Positions 1-9,078 of a stretch of 64,000 nt of DNA are shown here, piece after piece (positions within the stretch are counted from its first letter, which is position 1; each line of letters opens with the position of its first letter). Under the pieces are notes generated by a model. The model made no database searches and was not told the DNA's origin. It saw nothing but the letters and a program-made list of their open reading frames with translations. Position numbers and translations under genes: made by a program. This DNA is from Mesorhizobium sp. Z1-4. Lineage in GTDB: Bacteria > Pseudomonadota > Alphaproteobacteria > Rhizobiales > Rhizobiaceae. The DNA lies in NCBI RefSeq assembly GCF_004000235.1, contig NZ_RCIO01000001.1, positions 744,001 through 808,000 of the forward strand. The letters run 5' to 3'.

Positions 1-537
1 AAGGACAAGGACGGCCGCAAGGTCGTGCTGATCTACGTCGCAGGTTCGGGCGACCCGATGGGTGCGCTGGCCTCGGCCGAGCCGGAGCGTTTCGGCATCG
101 AGATTTCAACCGGCGGACACATCCTGCCCGTGCTTCCGACCTACAAGCGGGTGCCCGGCATGGAAGGCGCGATCTACTACTATTACGAAGCGCCGAAGAA
201 CGAGATCAACGACTGGCTGGTGGCCGAGCACCAGAAGCGCTTCGGCAGCCCGCCCGACTTCTTCACCGCAGGCGGCATGGCGGCGGCACTCGCGATCGCC
301 AAGGCGCTGGAAACGGCGGACGACTGGGAAACCGAAACGCTGATCTCGACCATGGAAGGCATGAGCTGGGAAACGCCGAAGGGCACCATGACTTTCCGGC
401 CTGAAGACCACCAGGCGCTGCAGTCGATGTTCCACTTCAAGATCCGCGTGGACGACAATGTCGACTGGGCGATCCCGGACCTCGTGCGCGAGATCAAGCC
501 CGAGGAAATGGATATCCCGATCGGGCGGAACAACTGA
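1..537 (+). CDS. Branched-chain amino acid ABC transporter, periplasmic binding protein (C-terminal part)
   Basis: The frame is open at the window edge, so the N-terminus with its signal peptide lies outside. The visible 178 residues match the C-terminal lobe of LivK/periplasmic-binding-protein-type-1 receptors: a segment around KRFGSPPDFFTAGGMAAALAIAKALE, then the TMEGMSWETPKG and MTFRPEDHQALQSMF segments near the end, which are typical of the branched-chain/amide receptor family. It is followed after a hairpin-containing gap by livG, livF, livH and livM on the same strand, so it is very likely the receptor of that importer. The exact ligand (branched-chain amino acid, amide or urea-type compound) is not decided by what can be seen. 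Confidence 0.88.
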   Translation, partial: KDKDGRKVVLIYVAGSGDPMGALASAEPERFGIEISTGGHILPVLPTYKRVPGMEGAIYYYYEAPKNEINDWLVAEHQKRFGSPPDFFTAGGMAAALAIAKALETADDWETETLISTMEGMSWETPKGTMTFRPEDHQALQSMFHFKIRVDDNVDWAIPDLVREIKPEEMDIPIGRNN

Positions 538-551
538 GCAGGGCAACAGGT

Positions 552-619
552 GAGTAGGGCAGTAAGGCAATAGGAATTTTCCACCTGGCCACGCTGCCCT
601 ACTGCCCTACTGCCTTATT
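552..619 (+). repeat. Intercistronic hairpin repeat, copy 1
   Basis: The left arm (553-574) and right arm (598-619) pair at 20 of 22 positions if two G-U wobbles are allowed, with a loop of 23 bases. Both arms are built from a degenerate GGGCAGTA-type heptamer or octamer. The first 18 bases of the element, GAGTAGGGCAGTAAGGCA, recur exactly at 24251-24268 in a second hairpin between coxL and coxS. It lies between the binding-protein gene and livG and has no U tract, so it looks like a dispersed palindromic repeat that may also stabilise or process mRNA, rather than a factor-independent terminator. Confidence 0.6.
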
Positions 620-654
620 GCCCTCGCGACCCTGCTGACAGGCGCTCAACTTCG

Positions 655-1419
655 ATGACCCCTTCTCTTCGCACCGAAAACCTGACAATACGCTTCGGCG
701 GGCATGCCGCGGTGAACGATGTCACCTGCGCGTTTCAGCCAGGCGAGCTGACGGTCATCGTGGGGCCGAACGGCGCCGGCAAGACGACGTGGTTCAACCT
801 CGTGTCGGGTCAGCTCACGCCAAGCGCGGGGCGCATTTTCAAGGGCGACGAGGAAATCACCCGGCTTTCGCCGTCGGCTCGCGCCGGCATGGGGATTGGC
901 CGCGCCTTCCAGCTCACCAGCCTGTTTCCGAAACTCTCCGTGGAAGAAAATGTGCGGCTTGCCGTGCAGGCGAACCACAAGGCCGGTTTCCAGATTTTCC
1001 GCCGCGCCGCAGCGCTGACCGAGCTGCGTGACGCAGCGCATGAGTTTCTCGCCCGCGCCAGACTTCAGAACGTGGCGCACCTGCCCGCGGCGACGCTGCC
1101 GCATGGCGACCAGCGCAAGCTTGAAGTGGCGATGCTGATGGCGATGCAGCCCGACATCTACATGTTCGACGAACCGACCGCCGGCATGTCGGTGGACGAG
1201 GCGCCTGTCATTCTCGACCTGATCGCCGAGATCAAGAAGGACAGCTCGAAGACGATCCTGCTTGTCGAGCACAAGATGGATGTGGTGCGCGCACTCGCCG
1301 ACCGTATTGTGGTGCTGCACAATGGCGAGCTGATTGCCGACGGCAAACCCGACGAGGTGATGGCGCTGCCGATCGTGCGCGAAATCTATCTCGGCATTTC
1401 GCAGGAGAAAGCGGCATGA
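655..1419 (+). CDS. livG: Branched-chain amino acid ABC transporter ATP-binding protein LivG
   Basis: A 254-residue cytoplasmic ATPase subunit. Walker A is GPNGAGKTTWFN near residue 40. The region that normally carries the signature motif reads ATLPHGDQRKLEVAMLM, the LivG-type variant, and is followed by Walker B (PDIYMFDEPTAGMS) and the switch histidine in LLVEHKMDVV. The IGRAFQLTSLFPKLSVEENV stretch is typical of LivG. It shares a 4-base ATGA overlap with livF, implying translational coupling. With LivF it should energise the LivH/LivM channel. Confidence 0.93.
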   Translation: MTPSLRTENLTIRFGGHAAVNDVTCAFQPGELTVIVGPNGAGKTTWFNLVSGQLTPSAGRIFKGDEEITRLSPSARAGMGIGRAFQLTSLFPKLSVEENVRLAVQANHKAGFQIFRRAAALTELRDAAHEFLARARLQNVAHLPAATLPHGDQRKLEVAMLMAMQPDIYMFDEPTAGMSVDEAPVILDLIAEIKKDSSKTILLVEHKMDVVRALADRIVVLHNGELIADGKPDEVMALPIVREIYLGISQEKAA

Positions 1420-2138
1420 GCGACGCGATCCTGCGGCTCGACGATGTGCACACCGACATCGCGCAATACCGTATTCTGCACGGGGTGAGCTTCGATGTGC
1501 CGGAAGGCGGCGTGCACGTGCTTCTTGGCCGTAACGGCGCCGGCAAGACAACGACGCTGCGCACGATCATGGGGCTCTGGCGGGCACGCTCCGGCGCCAT
1601 CGTCTTTCGCCATCACGACATCACGGCGGTTCGCACGCCCGACATTTCGCGGCTGGGCATTGCTTATGTTCCGGAGAATATGGGCATTTTCGGCGGACTG
1701 ACGGTCGAGGAAAACATGCGGCTGGCCTCGGCCACCGGCGCGTTCGACGCAGCAAGGCTCAAGCGGATCTACCAGCTGTTTCCGGCCATGGAAAAGTTCT
1801 GGGACAAGCAGGCCTTCGCGCTTTCGGGCGGCCAGAAACAGATGCTGGCGATTTCGCGGGCGATCATCGAGCCGCGCGATCTCATCCTGATCGACGAGCC
1901 GACCAAGGGGCTGGCGCCGTCGATCATCAACGCGATGATCGAGGCATTCCAGGAAATCGGCAGGGATACGACCATCCTGCTGGTGGAACAGAATTTCCAT
2001 TTCGCCCGCTCGCTGGGGCGTGGCGCGACGGTGATCGACGACGGGCGGATAGCCTGGAACGGCTCGATGGAAGAACTCGCGCACGACGAAGCGCTGCAAA
2101 CGCGGCTGCTCAGCCTTTCAATGGCGGAGGCGCATTGA
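1416..2138 (+). CDS. livF: Branched-chain amino acid ABC transporter ATP-binding protein LivF
   Basis: 240 residues, the usual LivF length. Walker A GRNGAGKTTTLRTIMGL, signature LSGGQKQMLAISRA, Walker B LILIDEPTKGLAP and the H-loop LLVEQNFHFA are all present. The phrase IAYVPENMGIFGGLTVEENM is the LivF/UrtE-type block between Walker A and the signature. The start codon overlaps the livG stop (ATGA) and the stop overlaps the livH start (TGATG), so the cassette is tightly coupled. Its role is ATP hydrolysis for the adjacent permeases. Confidence 0.93.
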   Translation: MSDAILRLDDVHTDIAQYRILHGVSFDVPEGGVHVLLGRNGAGKTTTLRTIMGLWRARSGAIVFRHHDITAVRTPDISRLGIAYVPENMGIFGGLTVEENMRLASATGAFDAARLKRIYQLFPAMEKFWDKQAFALSGGQKQMLAISRAIIEPRDLILIDEPTKGLAPSIINAMIEAFQEIGRDTTILLVEQNFHFARSLGRGATVIDDGRIAWNGSMEELAHDEALQTRLLSLSMAEAH

Positions 2139-3133
2139 TGGACACGCTGAACGCAACCTTTTCGCGGCTGGGCGGCGTCTATCTCCTCCCCGTCATCATG
2201 GGCGTGCTGGCTTTCGTGCTGATCGGCAGCCCCTCGACCTGGGTAACGCTGACGGTTGCCGGGCTCGCAATGGGCATGATGATCTTCCTCATGGCGTCCG
2301 GCCTGTCGCTCGTGTTCGGGCTAATGGACGTTCTGAATTTCGGCCATTCTGCCTTCGTATCCTTCGGCGCCTTCATCGCCGCTTCGGTGCTGGCCGCGCT
2401 TGGCTCCTGGCTGACGGGATCAAGCGTAGCGCTCAACATGATTGCGCTGATCATGGCGATCTGCGCTGCAACCGCCTTCGGTGCGGCGGCGGGCTGGTTT
2501 TTCGAGCGCGTGATCGTGCGGCCGGTCTATCGCGACCATCTGAGACAGATCCTGATCACGATGGGCGCGCTGATCGTGGCCGAGCAGCTTCTGCTCGCCA
2601 TCTGGGGCGGTGCGCCGGTATCGGTGGCACGACCGGCGGTGCTGGAAGGTTCCTTCGTCTTCGGCACGATAGCCATCGAGATCTACCGCGTGTTCGCCTT
2701 CCTGCTCGGGCTCCTCGTCTATGTCGCGCTTTATCTCGTGCTCAACCGCACGCGCATCGGGCTCCTGATCCGGGCCGGCGTGGAAAACCGCGAGATGGTG
2801 GAAGCGCTCGGCTTCCGCATCGACCGGCTCTTCATCGGCGTCTTCATGGCGGGCTCCGCGCTGGCCGCGATGGGCGGGGCGATGTGGGCCGGCTATCAGG
2901 GGCTGATCACGCCGGCACTCGGCGGCGAGATGCTGATCATCGTCTTCATCGTCGTCATCATCGGCGGGCTGGGTTCGATCGAAGGGTCGCTGCTCGGCGC
3001 GATCATGGTGGGGCTCACTGCAAACTATGTGGCGTTTCTGATGCCGAAGCTGGCGCTGGCTTCCAACATGCTTCTCATGATGGCGGTGCTGCTGTGGCGG
3101 CCCTATGGCCTGAAACCGGCGATCAAGGGGTGA
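2138..3133 (+). CDS. livH: Branched-chain amino acid ABC transporter permease LivH
   Basis: A 331-residue polytopic inner-membrane protein. The ATG at 2138, overlapping the livF stop by one base, is preferred over the TTG just before it. LivH-family hallmarks are the LMDVLNFGHSAFVSFGAF segment near residue 60, the ERVIVRPVYRDHLRQILITMG region, and the ABC-contacting loop AMGGAMWAGYQGLITPALGGE with IGGLGSIEGSLLGAI near the C-terminus. About eight hydrophobic segments are visible. It forms the translocation channel with LivM, encoded four bases downstream. Confidence 0.92.
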   Translation: MDTLNATFSRLGGVYLLPVIMGVLAFVLIGSPSTWVTLTVAGLAMGMMIFLMASGLSLVFGLMDVLNFGHSAFVSFGAFIAASVLAALGSWLTGSSVALNMIALIMAICAATAFGAAAGWFFERVIVRPVYRDHLRQILITMGALIVAEQLLLAIWGGAPVSVARPAVLEGSFVFGTIAIEIYRVFAFLLGLLVYVALYLVLNRTRIGLLIRAGVENREMVEALGFRIDRLFIGVFMAGSALAAMGGAMWAGYQGLITPALGGEMLIIVFIVVIIGGLGSIEGSLLGAIMVGLTANYVAFLMPKLALASNMLLMMAVLLWRPYGLKPAIKG

Positions 3134-3137
3134 GAGA

Positions 3138-4253
3138 ATGATCAGCCAGCCCCTTGCGAATGATACCATTTCAGCGCCCGGGATGAGCAAGGCCCGCACC
3201 GGGCGCATGATCGTCTATGCGATCGTCGGGCTGATCGGGCTGGCGCTTTTGTTCGCGCCGTTCCTTTTCCCCGAAGTTCGCAGCCAGGAAGTGGCAGCGC
3301 GTATCTGCGTCTTCATCGTGCTCGTTGCGAGCTACGACCTGCTGCTCGGCTACACCGGCATCGTCTCCTTCGCACACACGATGTTCTTCGGCCTCGGAGC
3401 TTATGGCGCGGCGATAGCATTGAAGACGATGGGGCGCGGCTTCGACGCGATCCTGCTCGGCGGTGCGGCCGGCGTTGCGGCAGCACTTGTGCTCGCGATC
3501 CTGATCGGGCTTCTGTCGCTGCGCGTGAAGGCGATCTTCTTTGCCATGATCACACTTGCCGCGGCCTCGGTGATGCTAGTGCTGGCCAGCCAGCTCTCGG
3601 ACTTCACCGGCGGCGAAGACGGAATGACCTACCAGATCCCGCGCTTCTTCTCGCCTGCCACCAAGCTGCTGACCGACGCCGACGGCAAGGTGTTGCGTAT
3701 CTTCGACGTGGCGCTCGATGGCAAGATCGCGCTCTACTATTTCGTCTTCCTGACTTCGCTGGCACTGTTTCTCGTCATGGCGCGCATCGTCGCCTCGCCG
3801 CTCGGCACCGTGCTCGAGGCGATCCGCGAAAACGAGCTGCGAGCAGAAGCAATAGGCTACCGCGTCGTGCTTTACCGCACCGCGATCTTCTGCATCGCCG
3901 CCGTCATCGCGGCACTCGCCGGCATCGTGCGGGCGGTGTGGCTCAAATATACCGGGCCGGAGGTGGCGCTTTCCTTCGCCATCATGATCGACATTCTGCT
4001 CATGGTCGTGATCGGCGGCATGGGAACACTGATCGGCGCGATTATCGGCGTCGTGATCATGAGCCTCGCGCAGTTCTATCTGAAAGACCTGATGCAGGTG
4101 GCGGCGGACGCGACGAGCGGCGTTCCGCTGTTGCCCGAACTGCTGAACCCCGACCGCTGGCTACTTTGGCTCGGCGTGCTTTTCATCCTTCTCGTCTATT
4201 TCTTCCCGGCGGGCATCGCCGGCACACTGCTCGGCAAAGGCGGCACGAAATGA
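3138..4253 (+). CDS. livM: Branched-chain amino acid ABC transporter permease LivM
   Basis: A 371-residue polytopic membrane protein with LivM features: the YDLLLGYTGIVSFAHTMFFG block near residue 65, FFAMITLAAASVMLVLAS, and the ATPase-contact loop EAIRENELRAEAIGY followed by IGGMGTLIGAIIG. A purine-rich stretch (GGGTGAGAGA) just before the ATG serves as ribosome-binding site. A periplasmic loop (EDGMTYQIPRF...) breaks the hydrophobic pattern as in other LivM proteins. The stop codon overlaps the start of the alpha/beta hydrolase gene, which places that enzyme in the transporter operon. Confidence 0.92.
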   Translation: MISQPLANDTISAPGMSKARTGRMIVYAIVGLIGLALLFAPFLFPEVRSQEVAARICVFIVLVASYDLLLGYTGIVSFAHTMFFGLGAYGAAIALKTMGRGFDAILLGGAAGVAAALVLAILIGLLSLRVKAIFFAMITLAAASVMLVLASQLSDFTGGEDGMTYQIPRFFSPATKLLTDADGKVLRIFDVALDGKIALYYFVFLTSLALFLVMARIVASPLGTVLEAIRENELRAEAIGYRVVLYRTAIFCIAAVIAALAGIVRAVWLKYTGPEVALSFAIMIDILLMVVIGGMGTLIGAIIGVVIMSLAQFYLKDLMQVAADATSGVPLLPELLNPDRWLLWLGVLFILLVYFFPAGIAGTLLGKGGTK

Positions 4254-5089
4254 CCCAGCCGAAATCGACCTATATCCCGGCGGCAGGTTTCGAAATCCAT
4301 GTGACTGAGTGGGGCAAGCCGTCGAATCCCGCACTGGTGATGTGGCACGGACTGGCGCGCACAGGCCGCGACTTCGACGAGGCGGCACAAGCGCTCAGCG
4401 ACAGCTATTTCGTGATCTGCCCAGACACCCCCGGGCGCGGCCTCTCGAGCTGGGCCAAGGACGCCTCGACCGACTATTCGTATGCGCGGTTTGGCGACGC
4501 TGCCATCGAACTGTTCGATCATTACGGCATCGACAAGATGCGCTGGGTGGGAACCTCGATGGGCGGGCTGATCGGCGTGACCCTTGCCGGCGGGCGGCTG
4601 AAGGATCGCATCACCCATCTCGTGATCAACGATATCGGTCCCGACATTCCCGAGGCCGCCACCGGGCGCATCGCCGACTATGTCGGCAATCCGCCGGCCT
4701 ATGACACAATGATCGAGATGGAGACCTGGCTGCGCTCAAACTATGCGCCGTTCGGTCCCAATTCCGATGCCTTCTGGCGGCGGATGGCTGACACGTCGGC
4801 ACGGCGGATGAGCGACGGCCGCATCACGGTGCATTACGACCCGCAAATCGTGACCCAGTTCACCTACCACAAGGCCGATCTCGACGTGTGGGACGCTTAC
4901 GACGCGATTGCCGCCAGGACGATGCTGTTCCGCGGCATGATATCGGATGTGCTGCCGGCGAGTGTGGCAGCGCAGATGCAAGCGCGCGGGCCTAAGCCCG
5001 AACTTCACGAATTTGCCGGCGTCGGCCACGCGCCAACGCTGGCAACCGACAAAGAGATCAGGCTGCTGCGGGACTTTCTCGCCAGCTAG
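4250..5089 (+). CDS. Alpha/beta hydrolase coupled to the liv operon
   Basis: A 279-residue alpha/beta-hydrolase fold protein. The start is taken at the ATG overlapping the livM stop (ATGA), since the frame extending further upstream lies inside livM. Visible motifs are the oxyanion-hole stretch MWHGLARTGRDF, the nucleophile elbow VGTSMGGLIG (Ser) and the terminal histidine in FAGVGHAPTL; an acid residue is expected near FRGMISDVLP. There is no signal peptide, so it is cytoplasmic. Co-transcription with the importer suggests it hydrolyses an ester, lactone or amide brought in by LivGFHM, which would argue for a non-standard transport substrate. The exact reaction is not recognisable. Confidence 0.85.
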   Translation: MTQPKSTYIPAAGFEIHVTEWGKPSNPALVMWHGLARTGRDFDEAAQALSDSYFVICPDTPGRGLSSWAKDASTDYSYARFGDAAIELFDHYGIDKMRWVGTSMGGLIGVTLAGGRLKDRITHLVINDIGPDIPEAATGRIADYVGNPPAYDTMIEMETWLRSNYAPFGPNSDAFWRRMADTSARRMSDGRITVHYDPQIVTQFTYHKADLDVWDAYDAIAARTMLFRGMISDVLPASVAAQMQARGPKPELHEFAGVGHAPTLATDKEIRLLRDFLAS

Positions 5090-5096
5090 GCGCAGC

Positions 5097-7223
5097 TCAA
5101 TTGCCGAGCAGAATGTCGAGGATCGATGTCACCCGGCTGCGCGGCGGGGCGGTTTCGTTTTCGCCCACGGCCTCGGGTGGGATGGATGCCGTGCGATCAC
5201 TTGAAATGAGCGTGCCGATATCGTCGCGGCGCGCGAAGTTCGGCTGGACAGCCGCGCCGGACCAGCCCGGCAGGGACGCGACGGGAATGCCGCTATGGGC
5301 AGCGGCCATGTAGTCGTGCCATGCCTGTGCGGGAAGCGAGCCGCCGGTGACCTTCTTCGTCGGCGAATTGTCGTCGTTGCCGAACCAGACGCCGGTCGTC
5401 AGATTGGCGGTGAAGCCGACGAACCAGACATCGCGCGAGCTTTGCGTGGTGCCGGTCTTGCCGGCGGCGGGCCAGCCGAAATAGGCCTTGCGGCCGGTGC
5501 CTTCTTCCAGCGTGCGCGACATCATCGTGTTCATCATGCCAACGACGCGGGCATTGACGACGCGCGGAATGCCGCCCGAGCGGCGCTGCCACAGCACCTT
5601 GCCTTCAGGCGTCGAGACCTTCTCGATGAAATGCACGAATGGCCGGTAGCCGCCATTGGCAAACGGCACGTAGGCGGCGGTGAGTTCCAGCGGCGTTACT
5701 TCCGATGTGCCGAGCGCAATCGAGGCGTTGTTGTTGAGATCGGATTCAATGCCCATGCGATAGGCAGCTTCGATGACGCTCTTAGCGCCGACCTGGCTGA
5801 CAAGGCGCGCAGCAACGGAGTTCAGCGACCGCGACAGCGCGAAGGAGAGCGAGACATCGCCATAATATTTGTCGTTGAAGTTTGACGGCGACCATTTGCC
5901 GATGCGCACCGGCGCGTCGCGCACCATGGTGTCAGGCGTCATGCCGTTTTCGACAGCGGCCATATAGACGAACGGCTTGAAGGCGGAGCCCGGCTGGCGG
6001 CGCGCCTCGGTCGCGCGGTCAAACTGGCTGTTGGCATAGTCGTAGCCGCCGACCATGGCGCGCACCGCGCCGGTATTGTCGAGCGAGACCAGCACGCCCT
6101 GACTGACATGCAGCTTCTTGCCGTTTTCATCGATCAGCCGGCGAATGGTATTCTCGGCGACTTTCTGCAGGCCGAAGTCGAGCGTCGTTTCGACCACCAC
6201 ATCGCTGGTGATTTCACCAATCAGGCCCGGAAGCTCCTCCATTACCTTGTCGGCGACGTAGTGCTCCGCGCCTGTCCAGAACGCAGTTGCCCGCGTGGCC
6301 GGCGCGCTCATCGCCGTAGTCATCTGGCTGTCGTCGATCATGCCGGAATCGCGCATGGCCTGCAGCACGACCTGCGCCCGCTTTTCCGCAGCCTTGGGGT
6401 CGCGGGCGGGCGAAAGTCGCGACGGTGCTTTGAGAAGTCCGGCCAGAAGGGCCGCCTCCGACAACGAAACGTCGCTGGCAGGCTTATCGAAGTAGCGGCG
6501 CGAGGCCGCCTCCACGCCATAGGAGCCCGAGCCGAAATAGACCCGGTTCAGATACATTTCGAGGATTTGCTGCTTACTGTGCTTGTGCTCCAGCCAGATC
6601 GCGAGCAGGACTTCCTGAACCTTGCGCTCGACCGTACGGTCGGGCTTCAGAAACAGGTTCTTGGCCAGCTGCTGGGTGATAGTGGAGCCGCCCTGCGAGA
6701 TGCGCCCCGTAGTCAGGTTTTCGAATACCGCGCGGGCAAGGCCGATCGGATCGATGCCGAAATGGGAATGGAAACGGCGGTCTTCGATCGCGATGACGGC
6801 TTCCGGAATGTAGGGCGACATTTCGTGCAGGCCGACGGCTTCGCCGCCGGTCATGCCGCGATTGGCGACCAGCGTGCCGTCGACGGAGACGATGCGCACA
6901 TTGGGCGGGCGGTCAGGGATTTCCCAGGTCGTCATGGACGGCATCTGGGCGCCATACCAAAGCACAACCCCGGCAGCAGCGATGCCTGCCCAGATTCCGA
7001 GCACAACGCACCAGTAGGTGACCGTCTTCAAAAATCCGAACAAGCCGCCGCCACGTCTTGTGCGGCGGCGCGAGCGGGCGGACGAACCCGACTTCTTGCG
7101 CGGCCGGCGCGCCGGGGCCGCGCGCCCGCGCGCACCAGCGGAGGCCGACGATGGCCTGGTGCCGCGTCCAGGCACATCCAGCCGCGGCTCGATCCTCGTG
7201 CGGGGCTTCTTTCTACGTGTCAT
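5097..7223 (-). CDS. Class A penicillin-binding protein 1A family (bifunctional transglycosylase/transpeptidase)
   Basis: 708 residues from the ATG at 7223, which has AAGGGA about 7 bases upstream. An upstream GTG extension lacks such a site. The N-terminus is very basic (Arg/Lys/Ser/Ala-rich, residues 1-60) and cytoplasmic, then one membrane anchor (about 66-90). The glycosyltransferase-51 domain carries EDRRFHSHFG with the catalytic Glu near 147, GGSTITQQLAKN and the MYLNRVYFG block. The transpeptidase has SXXK in PGSAFKP, SXN in SRSLNS and KTGT in GKTGTTQSSRD. It polymerises and crosslinks peptidoglycan in the periplasm. It is convergent with the hydrolase gene, with seven bases between the stops. 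Confidence 0.94.
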   Translation of the reverse strand: MTRRKKPRTRIEPRLDVPGRGTRPSSASAGARGRAAPARRPRKKSGSSARSRRRTRRGGGLFGFLKTVTYWCVVLGIWAGIAAAGVVLWYGAQMPSMTTWEIPDRPPNVRIVSVDGTLVANRGMTGGEAVGLHEMSPYIPEAVIAIEDRRFHSHFGIDPIGLARAVFENLTTGRISQGGSTITQQLAKNLFLKPDRTVERKVQEVLLAIWLEHKHSKQQILEMYLNRVYFGSGSYGVEAASRRYFDKPASDVSLSEAALLAGLLKAPSRLSPARDPKAAEKRAQVVLQAMRDSGMIDDSQMTTAMSAPATRATAFWTGAEHYVADKVMEELPGLIGEITSDVVVETTLDFGLQKVAENTIRRLIDENGKKLHVSQGVLVSLDNTGAVRAMVGGYDYANSQFDRATEARRQPGSAFKPFVYMAAVENGMTPDTMVRDAPVRIGKWSPSNFNDKYYGDVSLSFALSRSLNSVAARLVSQVGAKSVIEAAYRMGIESDLNNNASIALGTSEVTPLELTAAYVPFANGGYRPFVHFIEKVSTPEGKVLWQRRSGGIPRVVNARVVGMMNTMMSRTLEEGTGRKAYFGWPAAGKTGTTQSSRDVWFVGFTANLTTGVWFGNDDNSPTKKVTGGSLPAQAWHDYMAAAHSGIPVASLPGWSGAAVQPNFARRDDIGTLISSDRTASIPPEAVGENETAPPRSRVTSILDILLGN

Positions 7224-7400
7224 GACATCCCTTGCAGCATCGCGCGCGATACGCACGAAACGCCGTCCCTCGGCGAAATTAGGGCGACCTGTTTAAGGGG
7301 GCGTTAAGCTTAGCGGGTGCGGCCTGACCCGGCGTTAACGGAAACGGCACGCGCCACGGCTAGAATCGCGCGACAGAAATGCCCGCAGGAAGTCATCGAA

Positions 7401-8501
7401 ATGTCAGCGTCCGAAAGCTCCCGCATACCCTGGGTCGATACGGCAAAAGGTATCTGCATCATCATGGTCGTCATGGTGCACGCGACGCTTGGCGTGGAGG
7501 TCTATGCCGGCGCCGAAGGCTGGATGGGCAAGGTCGTTTCCTTTGCCCGGCCCTTCCGCATGCCGGACTTTTTCCTGATTTCGGGGCTTTTCCTCGGTCT
7601 GGTGATCGACCGGCCCTGGCTGCGCTACATCGACCGTAAGGTCGTGCATTTCGCCTATTTCTACGTGCTGTGGCTGACCATCCAGTTTGCATTCAAGGCA
7701 CCCGGCATGGCGATGGAGCAAGGGCCCCTCTACGCGCTGTCAGCCTATGCCGAAGCTTATATCCAGCCCTTCGGCACGCTATGGTTCATCTATATCCTGC
7801 CGCTGTTTTTCCTGGTGGTGAGACTGACCAAGACCCTTCCCGCCTGGCTCGTGCTTGCATGGGCTGCGGCGCTTGAAATACTGCCCGTCGAAAGCGGATG
7901 GATCACCTTCGACGAGTTCTGCGGGCGCTTCTTCTACTTTTATGCCGGCTACCTGTTTGCCACGAACATCTTCGCAATCGCCGACTGGGCACGCGAAAAC
8001 GCCGGCAAAGTTCTCGCCTTCATCGCCGTGTGGGCGCCGTTAAACGGCATTCTTGTCTTCACGCCGGCGCCGGAAGCACTTGCCCTATTCGTTCAGCCGG
8101 ATATCGGCCATTCCGGCGCGACGGGCGGCATCGCCGAACTTCCATTCGTATCCATCATGCTGGCCAGCGCGGGCATTTTCGTCGTGATCAGCGTTGCGGC
8201 GCTGATATCAGGGCATCGCTGGAGCGCCTGGCTAACCTGGCTCGGCGCGCATTCCATCGTCGTCTATCTGGCGTTCTTCCTGCCCATGGCGGTGACGCGC
8301 ACGGTGCTGCTGAAGACGGGCATCATCGCCGACATCGGCACGATCTCGCTGCTGACAACAATCGCTGCGGTGGCCGGTCCGGTCATTCTCTACGCGATGG
8401 TGAAATGGAGCGGCTACGGTTCGTTCCTGTTCGAGCGGCCGGACTGGGCCAAGATCGACCGTCCCAGCAATCGATCCGACAAGTTGCAGCCAGCGGAATA
8501 G
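7401..8501 (+). CDS. Membrane acyltransferase family 3 protein
   Basis: 366 residues from the ATG at 7401, chosen because AGGAAG lies 8 bases upstream (7387-7392) and because the conserved family start (IPWVDTAKGICIIMVVMVH) follows directly. It has the acyltransferase-3 (OpgC/OafA/NodX-like) signature: a conserved His in VMVHATLG, an Arg-containing segment in FARPFRMPDFFLISGLFLG, and about ten hydrophobic spans. Such proteins transfer acetyl, succinyl or other acyl groups to periplasmic glucans, polysaccharides or lipids across the inner membrane. The acceptor here is unknown. The short purine-poor gap to the cytochrome b561 gene suggests possible co-transcription. Confidence 0.82.
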   Translation: MSASESSRIPWVDTAKGICIIMVVMVHATLGVEVYAGAEGWMGKVVSFARPFRMPDFFLISGLFLGLVIDRPWLRYIDRKVVHFAYFYVLWLTIQFAFKAPGMAMEQGPLYALSAYAEAYIQPFGTLWFIYILPLFFLVVRLTKTLPAWLVLAWAAALEILPVESGWITFDEFCGRFFYFYAGYLFATNIFAIADWARENAGKVLAFIAVWAPLNGILVFTPAPEALALFVQPDIGHSGATGGIAELPFVSIMLASAGIFVVISVAALISGHRWSAWLTWLGAHSIVVYLAFFLPMAVTRTVLLKTGIIADIGTISLLTTIAAVAGPVILYAMVKWSGYGSFLFERPDWAKIDRPSNRSDKLQPAE

Positions 8502-8529
8502 CTGGCGCGCCAAAGCAGAGGATGCAACC

Positions 8530-9057
8530 TTGACCACAGCGTCCGCGACCGCGTTCCGCTATCCGGCCTACCGCATCGCCCTGCATTGGGGCGTTGTCGT
8601 ACTGATCCTAACGCAATGGCTGACATCGGGTGCGATTCACAGGACGCACGGAACACTGCTGCCACCCTCTGCCACCGACCTTTTGCTCCACGCCATTCAC
8701 AACTACTCCGGAATGACGATCGGACTGCTCGTCGGTGTCCGCGTTCTGCTGCGCATTTTCCGGCCCGTGCCGGCGCCGTCCGGGCAGCCACAGATGCTAC
8801 AGCGCTTGTCCGGAGCTGTTCATTGGGGATTGTATCTTTCCCTGATGGCGCAAGCCGCAACAGGTTTTGTGACGGCCTATCTGTGGGGTGGTGCAGGCCA
8901 GGTCCATGTCCTGTTGTGGAATGTCACCTTGGCACTGGTCGCCATTCACGCCGGGGCGGCACTTCTGCACGCCGTGCGGCTGGACGGTGTGCTTTCGCGC
9001 ATGCTGCCGGCGTTTGCAGGGTTGCGCATGCGAGCCAGCGAGGCAGATCCCGGCTGA
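8530..9057 (+). CDS. Cytochrome b561 family protein
   Basis: 175 residues with a TTG start supported by a GCAGAGG ribosome-binding site 8 bases upstream. Four membrane spans carry the di-haem histidines typical of prokaryotic b561: YRIALHWG near residue 15, LLHAIHNYSGM near 55, SGAVHWGLY near 98 and AIHAGAALLH near 143. The family moves electrons across the inner membrane, for example from quinol or superoxide. No partner gene is adjacent, so its electron donor and acceptor are unknown. Confidence 0.85.
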   Translation: MTTASATAFRYPAYRIALHWGVVVLILTQWLTSGAIHRTHGTLLPPSATDLLLHAIHNYSGMTIGLLVGVRVLLRIFRPVPAPSGQPQMLQRLSGAVHWGLYLSLMAQAATGFVTAYLWGGAGQVHVLLWNVTLALVAIHAGAALLHAVRLDGVLSRMLPAFAGLRMRASEADPG

Positions 9058-9078
9058 GCCACGCGGCTACCGGGCTCT

